Positions 38,813 to 48,846 of a DNA stretch of 64,000 nucleotides are shown piece by piece (position 1 is the first letter of the stretch; each line of letters opens with the position of its first letter). The stretch comes from an uncultured Ferrovum sp. Its GTDB lineage: Bacteria > Pseudomonadota > Gammaproteobacteria > Burkholderiales > Ferrovaceae. The notes under the pieces were generated by a model that was not told the DNA's origin, searched no databases, and worked only from the letters and a program-made list of their open reading frames with translations. The position numbers were made by a program, and so were the translations under genes. Where the stretch lies: NCBI GenBank assembly GCA_903905585.1, contig CAIVHB010000144.1, forward strand, positions 1-64,000, read 5' to 3'.

Positions 38813-40969
38813 ATGACTCATGCTCTACCCCGGCCCAAACATTTACTCAACCGGGAAATTGGTTTCATCGCATTCAATCGTCGCATCCTAGAGCTTGCAG
38901 AAGACCCCAAAGTTCCCCTGCTGGAACGGCTGCGCTACCTTTGTATAGTCAGCAGCAACTTGGATGAATTCTTCGAAATCCGGATTGCAGGCTTGCGCGA
39001 GCAAATTAAGTATAAGGCTGGACCCGGCGCAGACGGCCTTTCCGTTAAGGAGGTTTTTCATGAGGTCTCAAGGCAAACACATGATTTGGTTCAGCACCAG
39101 TACCATCTTCTCAACCATACAATCTTGCCTGATCTCAGCCAAGAAGGGGTGCGATTCTTGCGAAGAAGTGACTGGAATGACGCCCAGCGCTTGTGGGCAA
39201 AAGATTTTTTCCGCAAAGAAATTCTGCCTGTATTAACACCGATCGGACTGGACCCATCGCACCCTTTCCCGCGTATTCTCAATAAAAGCTTAAATTTTGC
39301 GATCGAACTAGAAGGTCGCGATGCTTTTGGCCGCGAATCGGTCAATGCGGTGGTTCAGGCGCCCCGCGCGCTCCCCAGAGTTATTAAGCTTCCTGAGGAG
39401 GTTTCAGGGTGCCAACACGGTTTTGTATTCCTTTCTTCGCTGCTTCACGCCCATGTAGGGGAATTATTTTTGGGCATGACCGTGAATGGCTGCCATCAGT
39501 TTCGCGTGACGCGCAACAGTGACTTAATGCTGGAAGAAGAAGAGATTAAGAATCTAAGAATTGCGGTTCAATCTGAATTAAGTCATAGGCAATTTGGCGA
39601 TGAAGTACGGCTAGAAGTTTCTGAAAGCTGCTCGCACAGCATGACCAAATTTCTTCTTAAGACATTTAGCTTAAATGATGAGGACCTTTACCGAGTTGAT
39701 GGCCCTGTGAACTTGGTCAGGCTTAACCAGGTTCCTGAATGGGTGGACCGCCCAGATTTAAAATTCACACCTTTTGTTCAGGCCCGTCCTCACGAACTCC
39801 CCCAAGGAGGGGATTTGTATGCTGCGATTAGAAAAAGAGATCTGCTTTTGCATCACCCATTTCAGTCGTTTGCTCCAGTTGTTGAATTCATTCAGACGGC
39901 TGCTAAAGATCCGAATGTCATGGCCATACGCCAGACGGTATATCGGGCCGGCACTGACTCTGAACTGATCGAAGCATTAATTCGTGCCGCGCAGCAAGGC
40001 AAAGAAGTCACTGTAGTCATTGAGCTCATGGCCCGCTTTGATGAGGAAGCTAATCTGAACTGGGCAGCACGCCTTGAGCAGGCCGGGGCCCACGTAGTAT
40101 ATGGAGTGGTTGGATATAAAACCCATGCAAAGATGTCTATGGTGGTCCGCAAAGAAAACGACATCATCAAGCGCTACGCTCATATCAGCACAGGAAACTA
40201 CCACTCTAGTACCACCAAGTTTTACACCGACTTTGGTCTGTTTACCTGCCAACCAGAAATCTGCTCCGATATCAACGAAGTCTTTTTGCAAATTACTGGC
40301 CTTGGGCAGCACGCTCCACTTCAGCGTCTCTTGCAATCCCCTTTTACACTGCAATCACAACTTATCGCTGCTATTCATCGCGAAGCTGATCACGCCAAAG
40401 CTGGCCGCGGGGGCTTGATCGTTGCTAAGATGAATTCATTAGAAGAGCCTAGCATCATCCAGGCACTGTATGAGGCCTCTCAGGCAGGAGTGAGAATTGA
40501 ACTCATCGTGCGTGGCATCTGTACCTTACGTCCTGGCATCCCGGGGATAAGCGATCACATTCGCGTGCGATCTATAGTCGGTAGGTTCTTAGAACATCCC
40601 AGAATTTTTTATTTTAGAGATGATCGCGCCAATAGCATTTGGCTCTCTAGTGCGGACTGGATGGCACGCAATTTTTTTAAACGCATTGAGATCTGTGTTC
40701 CGGTATTAGATCCTGCTGCAAAGCGCAGAATCATGCGCGAGGGATTGCGCGCCTACCTGCGCGATAACACGCAAACATGGATGATGGATAAAGATGGGGC
40801 ATACAAACGCCGGAGCCCAGGCCGTAGCCGCCCCTTTTCTGCGCAAAACTTTTTACTTAATGAAATTGCTCAAATAATCGCCGTGCCTGCATCCACCGCA
40901 GTGCATGATGAGAAAGCTCATCAGTCAGCCGAACCTAGCTCAACCCTAAAACTTCTTGGCTACCAATAA
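38813..40969 (+). CDS. ppk1: Polyphosphate kinase
   Basis: Makes polyphosphate from ATP; 718 residues. Domains follow the usual N, head, C1, C2 order. The two catalytic histidines of E. coli Ppk (H435, H592) correspond to H457 in RYAHISTGNYH and H595 in EHPRIFYF. It is the first gene of a rightward set with a CYTH-CHAD protein and sixA. No clear Shine-Dalgarno precedes the ATG. Confidence 0.97.
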   Translation: MTHALPRPKHLLNREIGFIAFNRRILELAEDPKVPLLERLRYLCIVSSNLDEFFEIRIAGLREQIKYKAGPGADGLSVKEVFHEVSRQTHDLVQHQYHLLNHTILPDLSQEGVRFLRRSDWNDAQRLWAKDFFRKEILPVLTPIGLDPSHPFPRILNKSLNFAIELEGRDAFGRESVNAVVQAPRALPRVIKLPEEVSGCQHGFVFLSSLLHAHVGELFLGMTVNGCHQFRVTRNSDLMLEEEEIKNLRIAVQSELSHRQFGDEVRLEVSESCSHSMTKFLLKTFSLNDEDLYRVDGPVNLVRLNQVPEWVDRPDLKFTPFVQARPHELPQGGDLYAAIRKRDLLLHHPFQSFAPVVEFIQTAAKDPNVMAIRQTVYRAGTDSELIEALIRAAQQGKEVTVVIELMARFDEEANLNWAARLEQAGAHVVYGVVGYKTHAKMSMVVRKENDIIKRYAHISTGNYHSSTTKFYTDFGLFTCQPEICSDINEVFLQITGLGQHAPLQRLLQSPFTLQSQLIAAIHREADHAKAGRGGLIVAKMNSLEEPSIIQALYEASQAGVRIELIVRGICTLRPGIPGISDHIRVRSIVGRFLEHPRIFYFRDDRANSIWLSSADWMARNFFKRIEICVPVLDPAAKRRIMREGLRAYLRDNTQTWMMDKDGAYKRRSPGRSRPFSAQNFLLNEIAQIIAVPASTAVHDEKAHQSAEPSSTLKLLGYQ

Positions 40970-40979
40970 GAAAAAAGAT

Positions 40980-42551
40980 ATGACTCTCACTCAAACTCCG
41001 GTTCCTTCAAAGGGTTTTCTTGAAGTTGAATTGAAGTTGGCGCTATCTGAAAATCAAATCGAGCGATTTAAACGACATCCCAGTCTCAGGCCCATTTCAC
41101 CCCATAGAGCTGTGGTATCCGAATTAGATGCTATTTACTTTGATACAGAGAAGCTTGAACTTCAATCAGAGGGCGTTGCAGTCAGGATGCGACAAGCGGG
41201 TTCCAAATGGGTACAAACAGTTAAAACGCGCGGGAGTACAGTAGGCGGCTTGCATCAACGCACCGAATGGGAATATCCCAGCGATGGCATCACTCTGAAC
41301 TTTGATGCAATTACAGACTCGGGCATTCGTGACAAGCTATCTGAACTCCTTCTAACAGACTCACTTAAACCTATTTTTCGTACACGATTTCGTCGCTGGG
41401 CCCGCTTATTAGTTTTACCAGATGGAAGCCAAATAGAATTAGCTTTAGATCAGGGCGTCATCGAAGCCGGAAATAAATCAGATCTCATTTGTGAAATAGA
41501 ACTAGAACTCAAATCTGGCAGACCAGAGGTATTGTTTGATATCGCTTTAGGCTTCATGCCAGACATTACTTTACGCCCAGAAATCCGAAGCAAGGCAGAA
41601 CGCGGCTATGTGCTGCATACAGGAATTGCTTCTGGTCCAAAGCGCATCCAAGTAGGAAATCTTCCGGGCGCTATTGCGCCACCAGAAGCTTGCGCACTAT
41701 TTGTAGAAACGGCACTCGAACAATTACAACGCAATTGGGCTGGAGCCATCGTTGGGGAAGATACCGAATTCATTCATCAGGCCCGGGTTGCTCTGCGCCG
41801 GCTGCGCGCAACCTTTGGAGTATTTCGTTCAGTGATTCCTATCGATGCAGCCTTGCCATTACGAAATGGTCTGCGCTCACTGATGAGCGAACTGGGGCCG
41901 GCACGCGACTGGGATGTTTTTTTAGCAGATACCTTGCCAGCATTGAAATCCAGCATGCCCAACGAACCTGGGCTTACCTGGCTACATCAAGAAGCACTGG
42001 CCGCCCGCAAAGAAGCACAGCAACGCGCAGCGCATGCACTACAGTCTGAAGATACACCCGCTTTGCTATTGCAGTTAGGTCGACTGGCCTGCCATCTTCG
42101 TGTTCCTACCACCCTAGCAAATCCAACAAAATCTCCCGGCAAAAAAGCTTTACCCGAATTTGCGCGCACGGTGCTGCGAAAACGCGCTCGGCGTGCGGAT
42201 GTAGATGCGCAGTCACTGACGCAATTAGATATTGAAGCTCGACATGCTTGGCGGATTACACTTAAAAAGTTGCGTTACTCAGGAGATTTTCTGGCACCTG
42301 TGTTTGGTCGCAAAGATCGCACTCGCCGCTGGATTGATGCCCTCTCTTCTCTTCAAGACATCTTAGGAAGCTTAAATGATGCAGCGACCACTGAACGACT
42401 CATCATGCAGTTGGCTCCTCGTACAAAAACTCAAAAAGAGATCGCTGCAACGTTGCGAGGCTTCACTGCTGGAGCAAGCTTCATCAAAATGCAGGAATTA
42501 GAAAAAGCCCGACTGAAACTAGAGCGATCACCTGAACCCTGGAAAAAATAA
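40980..42551 (+). CDS. CYTH and CHAD domain protein
   Basis: 523 residues from ATG 40980; a TTG at 40956 inside ppk is possible but less likely. The N-terminal CYTH/triphosphate-tunnel domain begins with EVELKLAL (the ExExK-like motif) and covers about 200 residues. The C-terminal CHAD domain, with conserved His/Arg helices (IHQARVALRRLRATFGVFR, WRITLKKLRYSGDFL), covers about 240-510. CYTH tunnels cleave triphosphates and CHAD domains bind polyphosphate, so a polyphosphate-bound triphosphatase is a fair guess. It lies 10 bp after ppk. Confidence 0.9.
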   Translation: MTLTQTPVPSKGFLEVELKLALSENQIERFKRHPSLRPISPHRAVVSELDAIYFDTEKLELQSEGVAVRMRQAGSKWVQTVKTRGSTVGGLHQRTEWEYPSDGITLNFDAITDSGIRDKLSELLLTDSLKPIFRTRFRRWARLLVLPDGSQIELALDQGVIEAGNKSDLICEIELELKSGRPEVLFDIALGFMPDITLRPEIRSKAERGYVLHTGIASGPKRIQVGNLPGAIAPPEACALFVETALEQLQRNWAGAIVGEDTEFIHQARVALRRLRATFGVFRSVIPIDAALPLRNGLRSLMSELGPARDWDVFLADTLPALKSSMPNEPGLTWLHQEALAARKEAQQRAAHALQSEDTPALLLQLGRLACHLRVPTTLANPTKSPGKKALPEFARTVLRKRARRADVDAQSLTQLDIEARHAWRITLKKLRYSGDFLAPVFGRKDRTRRWIDALSSLQDILGSLNDAATTERLIMQLAPRTKTQKEIAATLRGFTAGASFIKMQELEKARLKLERSPEPWKK

Positions 42552-42573
42552 GACCCAAATTAAGGAACGCGTC

Positions 42574-43032
42574 ATGGATTTAATTTTATGGAGACACGCT
42601 GAAGCAGAAGATGGCTTTGATGATTTGGCTCGCGCTCTAACTCCCAAGGGAAAAAAACAAGCCGCACGGATGGCACATTGGCTCTCCACGAATGTCCCTG
42701 CTCCTTGGACCGTCATCGCCAGTCCTGCACGCCGAACACAAGAAACCGTGACTGCCTTAAATTTACCCTTTGAAACCAATCAAAAATGTCGTCCTGGTGC
42801 GCATCCGGAAATTATTTTAGATGTAGCTGGATGGCCCTATGCAGAAGGCACCGTGATCATTGTGGGCCATCAACCCACCTTAGGATTGGCGGCAGCGCTA
42901 GCCCTTACCGGCCAACCCTATCCATGGAGTGTGCGCAAAGGCGCCATGATTTGGCTGACCTCACGTGATCGCGAGGGCGTATCGCCGGTTCAATTGCGTG
43001 CCTGCTTATCGCCAGATCTGATCTCCGAATAA
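42574..43032 (+). CDS. sixA: Phosphohistidine phosphatase SixA
   Basis: 152-residue histidine-phosphatase-fold protein that removes phosphate from phosphohistidine proteins. The catalytic RHA motif is at the start (LILWRHAEAED) and the second His in IIVGHQPTLG. AAGGAA precedes the ATG. Third gene of the ppk set, convergent with glmM, 13 bp apart. Confidence 0.9.
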   Translation: MDLILWRHAEAEDGFDDLARALTPKGKKQAARMAHWLSTNVPAPWTVIASPARRTQETVTALNLPFETNQKCRPGAHPEIILDVAGWPYAEGTVIIVGHQPTLGLAAALALTGQPYPWSVRKGAMIWLTSRDREGVSPVQLRACLSPDLISE

Positions 43033-43045
43033 GTAAAGCAAATCT

Positions 43046-44407
43046 CTAAGCTACTTTACTCGCTAACTCTGCTAATTGTTCAGCCAGCGCATGAACCTCT
43101 TGTAGATCTTCACCTTCTACCATGACGCGTAATAAAGGTTCGGTGCCTGAAGCACGCAAGAGTACTCTGCCTCTGCCTTTTAAGGTTTCCTGAACCCCCT
43201 CAGCAGCAGCCAGCACCTCAGGATGAACCTCTAAAGATCTTGGGTTCTCTACTCGAACATTAATTAAAACTTGAGGTAAGCGTCGCAAATCTCCCATCCA
43301 TTCCGATAGGCTCACTCCATTAGACCGAAGTGCCGCGAGCACCTGTAATGCAGCAACGGTGGCATCGCCTGTAGTGTGTCGGTCCAAACAAATAATATGT
43401 CCTGAATTCTCCCCGCCTAAAATCCATTTATTCTTCAATAAGGCTTCAAGAACATAACGGTCACCTACCTTAGCGCGCTCAAATGGTATTCCTTGTGCGG
43501 CAAAGGCGCGCTCAATTGCATAGTTTGTCATTAAGGTCCCAATTACCCCACCTCCCAATACACCATGCATATGGCGGTCTCGCGCAATTGCAAAGAGCAA
43601 ATCATCTCCATCAAAAACGCGCCCACTCGCATCACACATCATGAGTCGATCGCCGTCTCCATCGACCGCAATTCCAATATCAGCAGCTTTACTACGCGTG
43701 AAATTGGCAATGGCCTGAGTATAAGTTGCTCCACACTGGTCATTAATATTGATCCCGTCGGGGGCGTTTCCCATTACTTGAATATCTGCACCTAACTCAT
43801 GAAAAACTGGCGGCGTAACGTGATAACAAGCGCCGTGCGCACAATCTAAAGCAATTTTTAAACCCTTTAAATCCAAATCTGAAGGAAAAGTGCTCTTACA
43901 AAATTCAATATAGCGCCCAGGAGCATCATCTAATCGACGCACCTTACCCAATTCTTTGGATGAGCGAGTGTGCATGGGTTCTTCAAGACGCGCCTCAATC
44001 GCCAACTCCCACGCATCAGGTAATTTTGCTCCGGCACCATCAAAGAACTTAATACCATTATCGTCATAAGGATTATGCGATGCAGAGATCATCACTCCTG
44101 CCTGCAAGCGTAAAGCCTTTGTTAGATAAGCAACCGCCGGTGTAGGCATAGGCCCAACCAACAAGACATCGACTCCTGCTGCGCTAAAACCTGCTTCTAA
44201 GGCCGATTCCAACATGTATCCAGAGATACGCGTATCTTTTCCGATCAATACTTTAGGACGATTGGAACGCTCAGAACTTGAAATTAATTCAGCTCCAACG
44301 GCAAAGCCCAAGCGCAAAATAGCCTCAGGCGTGATGGGCAAAGTCCCTACCCTTCCGCGAATTCCATCGGTACCAAACCAGCGCCTCATTGTTGTGGGTT
44401 CATTCAT
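43046..44407 (-). CDS. glmM: Phosphoglucosamine mutase
   Basis: Converts glucosamine-6-phosphate to glucosamine-1-phosphate for peptidoglycan and LPS precursors; 453 residues. RRWFGTDGIRG opens the protein. The phosphoserine is S110 in SASHNPYDDNG, the metal loop DGDGDR follows, and LRASGTEPLLRVMVEG is near the C-terminus. The ATG at 44407 has GGAG seven bases upstream; a GTG at 44422 is less likely. 16 bp after folP. Confidence 0.97.
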   Translation of the reverse strand: MNEPTTMRRWFGTDGIRGRVGTLPITPEAILRLGFAVGAELISSSERSNRPKVLIGKDTRISGYMLESALEAGFSAAGVDVLLVGPMPTPAVAYLTKALRLQAGVMISASHNPYDDNGIKFFDGAGAKLPDAWELAIEARLEEPMHTRSSKELGKVRRLDDAPGRYIEFCKSTFPSDLDLKGLKIALDCAHGACYHVTPPVFHELGADIQVMGNAPDGININDQCGATYTQAIANFTRSKAADIGIAVDGDGDRLMMCDASGRVFDGDDLLFAIARDRHMHGVLGGGVIGTLMTNYAIERAFAAQGIPFERAKVGDRYVLEALLKNKWILGGENSGHIICLDRHTTGDATVAALQVLAALRSNGVSLSEWMGDLRRLPQVLINVRVENPRSLEVHPEVLAAAEGVQETLKGRGRVLLRASGTEPLLRVMVEGEDLQEVHALAEQLAELASKVA

Positions 44408-44423
44408 TATTTTGCTCCACACG

Positions 44424-45311
44424 TCAGGTTTCCATAGGGTTTAACTCTATGGCCGACCACACAGCCAAAGCATTATGCATTGCTGCCACATCGTGAACGC
44501 GAACGATCCGAGCGCCACGCTGCACCGCAGACAAGGCTGCGGCAATACTAGAATGCACACGATCGTCCGTACCTTTACCTGTTACCGCACCCAATACAGA
44601 CTTACGGGAGAGCCCCACAAGCAAGGGAAAATCTAAATCAAGTAAAGAGGATAAGCCTCGAAGCAGTTCAAGATTGTGTTGCACAGTCTTACCAAACCCA
44701 AAACCTGGATCTAAGCAAATACGCTGAGCGCCTATGCCGGCAATCCTAGCGGCCTCGGCGCGACGGCTTAAAAAGTCTCTAACTTCCAAGATCACATCTT
44801 CATAGCAGGGATTCATTTGCATGGTGAGGGGGTCACCCTGCATATGCATGATACAAACCCCCGCATCGCTATCCGAACAAGCCTCAAGAGCTCCTTCAGC
44901 GCGCAACCCATTTACATCGTTAACCATCGCAGCACCGGCTTTCAGCGCGCCAATCATGACCTCGGTATGGCGAGTATCAATGGAAACCAAATATCCTTCT
45001 TCAGCCAAACCCTTTACCACCGGAAGTACTCTCCGCAATTCTTCCTCTGGAGAAACGGGCTGAGCACCGGGACGGGTAGACTCTCCACCTACATCAAGAA
45101 TGGCAGCACCCTCGGCACCCAATTGACGACCATGAGCGAGTGCACGATCCACGGCCATATGTTTGCCACCATCTGAAAAAGAATCAGGGGTGATATTAAT
45201 GATCCCCATAATTTGGGGATGCCGCATATCCAATTGATAGGGGCCGCAATGCAAAAAGTGCCCCTTGGCGGGAGCACTCTTGGGAAATGACTGCAAGAAA
45301 AATGACCTCAA
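44424..45311 (-). CDS. folP: Dihydropteroate synthase
   Basis: Folate pathway enzyme joining p-aminobenzoate to the pterin pyrophosphate; 295 residues. Signature INITPDSFSDGG, then DVGGESTRPGA, DPGFGFGK and a C-terminal RVHDV. The start appears to be TTG at 45311 with GAG six bases upstream, 11 bp after the ftsH stop; another TTG five codons in is possible. Confidence 0.96.
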   Translation of the reverse strand: MRSFFLQSFPKSAPAKGHFLHCGPYQLDMRHPQIMGIINITPDSFSDGGKHMAVDRALAHGRQLGAEGAAILDVGGESTRPGAQPVSPEEELRRVLPVVKGLAEEGYLVSIDTRHTEVMIGALKAGAAMVNDVNGLRAEGALEACSDSDAGVCIMHMQGDPLTMQMNPCYEDVILEVRDFLSRRAEAARIAGIGAQRICLDPGFGFGKTVQHNLELLRGLSSLLDLDFPLLVGLSRKSVLGAVTGKGTDDRVHSSIAAALSAVQRGARIVRVHDVAAMHNALAVWSAIELNPMET

Positions 45312-45322
45312 ACTTTACTCAT

Positions 45323-47230
45323 TTAGGCCTCAGTGGCAGGTTGCACGGTTGCCGCAGGTGAAGCTGCGTTGCCAGCCCCAGAGCTTGTTGATGGGGGTGT
45401 TCCTCCTGAACCAGATGACGTTGGCTTAGGAGGGCGAGGATCTTGACCATTCATGATGTCAGCAATTTGATCGGCATCAATGGTTTCCCATTCCAGCAGT
45501 GCATGCGCCATTTTGTGCATTTTTTCAGTGTTGTCTTCGATGATTTTGCGGGCAACAGAGTATTGTTCATCAATGATTCGACGAATTTCCTGGTCCACTT
45601 TAAACATGGTGGATTCAGAAACATTCTTATGTGTGGTCACGCTTCGACCCAAGAATACTTCCCCTTCATTCTCGCCATAGACCATGGGCCCCATTGCATC
45701 GGACATACCCCATTGAGTCACCATTCGACGGGCCATTTCAGTCGCACGTTCGAAATCATTGCTCGCGCCGGTAGTCATTTGATTCATGAAAATTTCTTCG
45801 GCAATACGACCACCAAACAACACGGAAATATTTTGCAGAATCTGTTCACGATCCATACTGTAACGATCTTCCGTGGGTAACTGCATCGTCACACCTAGAG
45901 CACGACCACGGGGAATAATTGTGACTTTATGAACAGGGTCAGTGCGTTTTAAGCAACGCGCCACCACGGCATGACCTGACTCGTGATAAGCCGTATTCTT
46001 GCGCTCGTTTTCTGGCATCACAATAGAGCGCCGCTCGGCCCCCATGATGATTTTATCTTTGGCGCGCTCAAACTCAGTCATATCGACGAGCCGCTTGTTC
46101 GCGCGCGCAGCAAACAATGCAGCCTCATTGACCAAATTAGCCAAATCCGCGCCCGAGAAGCCAGGCGTGCCACGGGCAATAATGTCGGCCCGCACATCCG
46201 GTGAAATTGGGATTTTACGCATATGTACCAAAAGCACCTGCTCTCGACCACGAATATCAGGCAAGGGCACGACCACTTGACGATCAAAACGACCTGGGCG
46301 TAACAGAGCGGGGTCAAGCACGTCAGGGCGGTTGGTTGCAGCGATGACAATCACACCAGCCGTACCTTCAAAGCCATCCATTTCAACGAGGAGTTGGTTG
46401 AGCGTTTGTTCCCGCTCATCATTACCGCCGCCCAAACCTGCGCCGCGCTGACGACCTACCGCATCAATCTCATCAATGAAAATAATGCAGGGTGCACTTT
46501 TCTTGGCCTGCTCAAACATGTCACGGACGCGCGCTGCCCCTACACCCACAAACATTTCTACAAAATCTGAACCAGAAATACTAAAGAAAGGGACTTTGGC
46601 TTCTCCCGCAATGGCTCGCGCTAAAAGGGTTTTACCCGTTCCAGGGCTACCAACCATTAATACACCACGCGGTATTCTTCCGCCCAGTTTCTGAAACTTA
46701 GAAGGATCCCGCAGAAACTCAACCAGTTCGGCAACTTCTTCCTTGGCCTCATCTACCCCAGCTACGTCTGCAAAGGTAACGGGGTTAGTATTTTCATCCA
46801 GCATGCGCGCACGGCTTTTACCAAACGAAAACGCTCCACCTCGACCACCGCCTTGCATTTGACGCATGAAAAATATCCATACGCCCACCAATAGAATCAT
46901 GGGAAACCATGAGATCAGTATATTCATCAGTATGGAAGGTTCTTCCTCAGGCTTGGCCGTCACAGAAACACCGTATTTAAGCAGATCACTCACCAACCAT
47001 GGGTCTGAAGGGGCGTAGGTGACAAACGTTTTGCCGTCACTTTGCTCACCACGAATGGAGTGACCATCGATGACGACTTTTGATACATGTCCCTGCTTCA
47101 TCTCATCGATAAACTGGGAATAAGTCACCTGGTTGGAAGCAGACTGACGAGTACCAAACTGGTTTACCAGCATCATCAGAACCACGCCAATCACTAACCA
47201 GATGGCGATATTTTTAGTGAGATTATTCAA
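45323..47230 (-). CDS. ftsH: ATP-dependent zinc metalloprotease FtsH
   Basis: Membrane-anchored AAA+ protease of 635 residues that degrades misfolded membrane proteins and regulators. Two membrane spans (about 8-22 and 102-122) flank a small periplasmic domain. Walker A is GSPGTGKT (194-201), Walker B IIFIDEID (249-256), the zinc site HESGH (416-420). The C-terminus is a Ser/Thr/Pro-rich tail. The start codon is TTG with GAGGAG directly upstream; the sequence gives the family N-terminus there. Confidence 0.97.
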   Translation of the reverse strand: MNNLTKNIAIWLVIGVVLMMLVNQFGTRQSASNQVTYSQFIDEMKQGHVSKVVIDGHSIRGEQSDGKTFVTYAPSDPWLVSDLLKYGVSVTAKPEEEPSILMNILISWFPMILLVGVWIFFMRQMQGGGRGGAFSFGKSRARMLDENTNPVTFADVAGVDEAKEEVAELVEFLRDPSKFQKLGGRIPRGVLMVGSPGTGKTLLARAIAGEAKVPFFSISGSDFVEMFVGVGAARVRDMFEQAKKSAPCIIFIDEIDAVGRQRGAGLGGGNDEREQTLNQLLVEMDGFEGTAGVIVIAATNRPDVLDPALLRPGRFDRQVVVPLPDIRGREQVLLVHMRKIPISPDVRADIIARGTPGFSGADLANLVNEAALFAARANKRLVDMTEFERAKDKIIMGAERRSIVMPENERKNTAYHESGHAVVARCLKRTDPVHKVTIIPRGRALGVTMQLPTEDRYSMDREQILQNISVLFGGRIAEEIFMNQMTTGASNDFERATEMARRMVTQWGMSDAMGPMVYGENEGEVFLGRSVTTHKNVSESTMFKVDQEIRRIIDEQYSVARKIIEDNTEKMHKMAHALLEWETIDADQIADIMNGQDPRPPKPTSSGSGGTPPSTSSGAGNAASPAATVQPATEA

Positions 47231-47290
47231 AATTACTCCTCAAACTGCGCGCTTTATTAACGCAAAAAAGCCTATTGATGGATTCTAATC

Positions 47291-47977
47291 CTATTCTTCA
47301 TCAGGTAAAGCAGTTTGTTGATGCTCTAAAACCTGCTGTTTCGCAGCTTCAATTGCTTCAGCTTTAGGTGTTTTACCCAATAAATAGACTTCTGGACTTC
47401 GATCTCGGGATGCCGCGGGCTTTCGCGTAGCCAATGTAACAAAGGACGCTCTCATTGACTTTACAAAAGGCTCAAAATCTACTCCATGAAAAACTTTGAC
47501 CAGAAAAGCCCCTTGAGGTTTCAGCGTGAGCAATGCAAATTCAAGTGCAAAACTCGCCAATTCCATTACTCGCGCTTGATCATACAGCTCCACACCACTC
47601 ATATTGGGGGCAAGATCCGAAAGAACAAGGTCTGCGCCGCCATCCGGTAGCCTTGAGAGTAAATCTGTTCGGATACCATGTTCTGTAAAATCACCTTGCA
47701 GAAACACCACCCCTTCCAGATCCTCCATTGGAAGAAGATCAATCGCCAGCACTTTGCCTTGTCGCCCAGTGCGTTGCCGGGCTACTTGTGACCACCCCCC
47801 TGGGGCAGCACCCAGATCAACGACTGCCCCACCTTGTTTGATCAGGCGATCACGATCATCTATTTCCATCAATTTGTATGAAGCACGAGAACGGTAACCC
47901 TCACGTTTTGCTTTCTGCACGTAAGGATCGTTAATGTGCTCCCGTATCCAGGCCCGACTAGTTCGAGTCGGCTTCAT
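47291..47977 (-). CDS. rlmE: 23S rRNA 2'-O-ribose methyltransferase RlmE
   Basis: SAM-dependent enzyme that methylates U2552 of 23S rRNA; 228 residues. YRSRASYKLMEID with the first catalytic Lys, the SAM motif VDLGAAPGGWSQVA, SDLAPNMSG with the catalytic Asp, and GAFLVKVF with the second Lys are visible. An unusual C-terminal extension (about 20 residues after LLGK) is present. It lies between yhbY and ftsH. Confidence 0.95.
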   Translation of the reverse strand: MKPTRTSRAWIREHINDPYVQKAKREGYRSRASYKLMEIDDRDRLIKQGGAVVDLGAAPGGWSQVARQRTGRQGKVLAIDLLPMEDLEGVVFLQGDFTEHGIRTDLLSRLPDGGADLVLSDLAPNMSGVELYDQARVMELASFALEFALLTLKPQGAFLVKVFHGVDFEPFVKSMRASFVTLATRKPAASRDRSPEVYLLGKTPKAEAIEAAKQQVLEHQQTALPDEE

Positions 47978-47993
47978 CTGTGCTTAATTCTGT

Positions 47994-48839
47994 CTAATCT
48001 CGAGTAGGTTTGCGCGGACCGCGAGGAACCGGTGGGCGATCGCCTGCTGACGCACGTGGCCGACCCGTGGAAGGCGCGCGCGGACGGTCACCACCAAACT
48101 CTGATCTTGCAGCTCGGGTAGCGCGGGGTCGATCAGAACCCCCCAAGCCCTCGCCTTCGGAGCGACGCGGCGCACGAGGACGGTCACCACCAAACTCTGG
48201 TCTTGCAGTTCGGGTAGCGCGGGGTCGATCAGACCCCCCCAAGCCCTCGCCTTCGGAGCGACGTGGCGCACGAGGACGGTCACCCTCATCATTACGCGTT
48301 CGATCTACCGAAAAGGCACCGCGCTCAGGAGGTTTAGCTCCATGCCCACGGCGTTCACGCTGCTCAAATCCCTCGCCACGACTGCGCGTGGACGGTGAGC
48401 GTGAAGCAGGGGAACGGGGTACCGTTGCGCCTCGACCGGCGGGCTCACGAACGCCCAATCGACGACGCTCCCCCGCTGTGGGTGCTCCTGGTCTCCCCAT
48501 ACCACTTCGGGCAACGGAAACGGGAGGAGTAGAGGGCGTAGCCTGAGTTTGAATTGAGTCCTCGGGACGTGGGCGCCAGAGAATAAGAATTTTTCCAATG
48601 TGCTGAACTGCAGCGCAAAACAATTTATCTGCGATGACAGCGAACATGTCTTCTCGTTCGGCTCGCTCAGCAGCCAGCACTCTGACCTTAATCAACCCAT
48701 GGGCGGCTAGTGCAACATCGACTTCTTTTAGAACAGCGGCCGAAGCCCCTCCTTGACCGATATGAACGGTCACATCGAGATCATGCGCCAAGCCTCTTAG
48801 CGCACTGCGTTGGGCGGGGTTTAATGTAATAGCAGTCAA
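47994..48839 (-). CDS. yhbY: YhbY-type CRM RNA-binding protein with long basic repeat tail
   Basis: Ribosome-assembly-type RNA-binding protein, about 281 residues, almost three times the usual 95-100. The CRM domain (about 1-95) shows LNPAQRSALRGLAHDL, VHIGQGGAS and the RNA-binding ERAEREDMF region. The rest is disordered, rich in Arg, Gly and Pro, and holds two copies of a 32-residue repeat (RPRAPRRSEGEGLGG then SDRPRATR). I chose the TTG at 48839 because the greA stop lies just upstream and its TGAGG forms the ribosome site; the longer frame to 48899 overlaps greA. The tail is GC-rich compared with its neighbours. Confidence 0.88.
   Translation of the reverse strand: MTAITLNPAQRSALRGLAHDLDVTVHIGQGGASAAVLKEVDVALAAHGLIKVRVLAAERAEREDMFAVIADKLFCAAVQHIGKILILWRPRPEDSIQTQATPSTPPVSVARSGMGRPGAPTAGERRRLGVREPAGRGATVPRSPASRSPSTRSRGEGFEQRERRGHGAKPPERGAFSVDRTRNDEGDRPRAPRRSEGEGLGGSDRPRATRTARPEFGGDRPRAPRRSEGEGLGGSDRPRATRAARSEFGGDRPRAPSTGRPRASAGDRPPVPRGPRKPTRD
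48082..48273. repeat. 96-bp tandem repeat in the yhbY tail
   Basis: Two nearly identical 96-bp units begin at 48082 and 48178 and a third, truncated after about 11 bases, begins at 48274. The units differ at only a few positions. Since 96 is a multiple of 3, each encodes 32 residues, themselves two related 16-residue halves (DRPRAP and DRPRAT). Confidence 0.95.
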
Positions 48840-48846
48840 ATGAACC

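Noticed and set aside
48010-48546. 178-residue rightward frame opposite yhbY
   Set aside because: It is the antisense reading of the GC-rich Arg/Gly/Pro tail; such sequence leaves several frames open. The minus-strand frame has the CRM domain and operon context.
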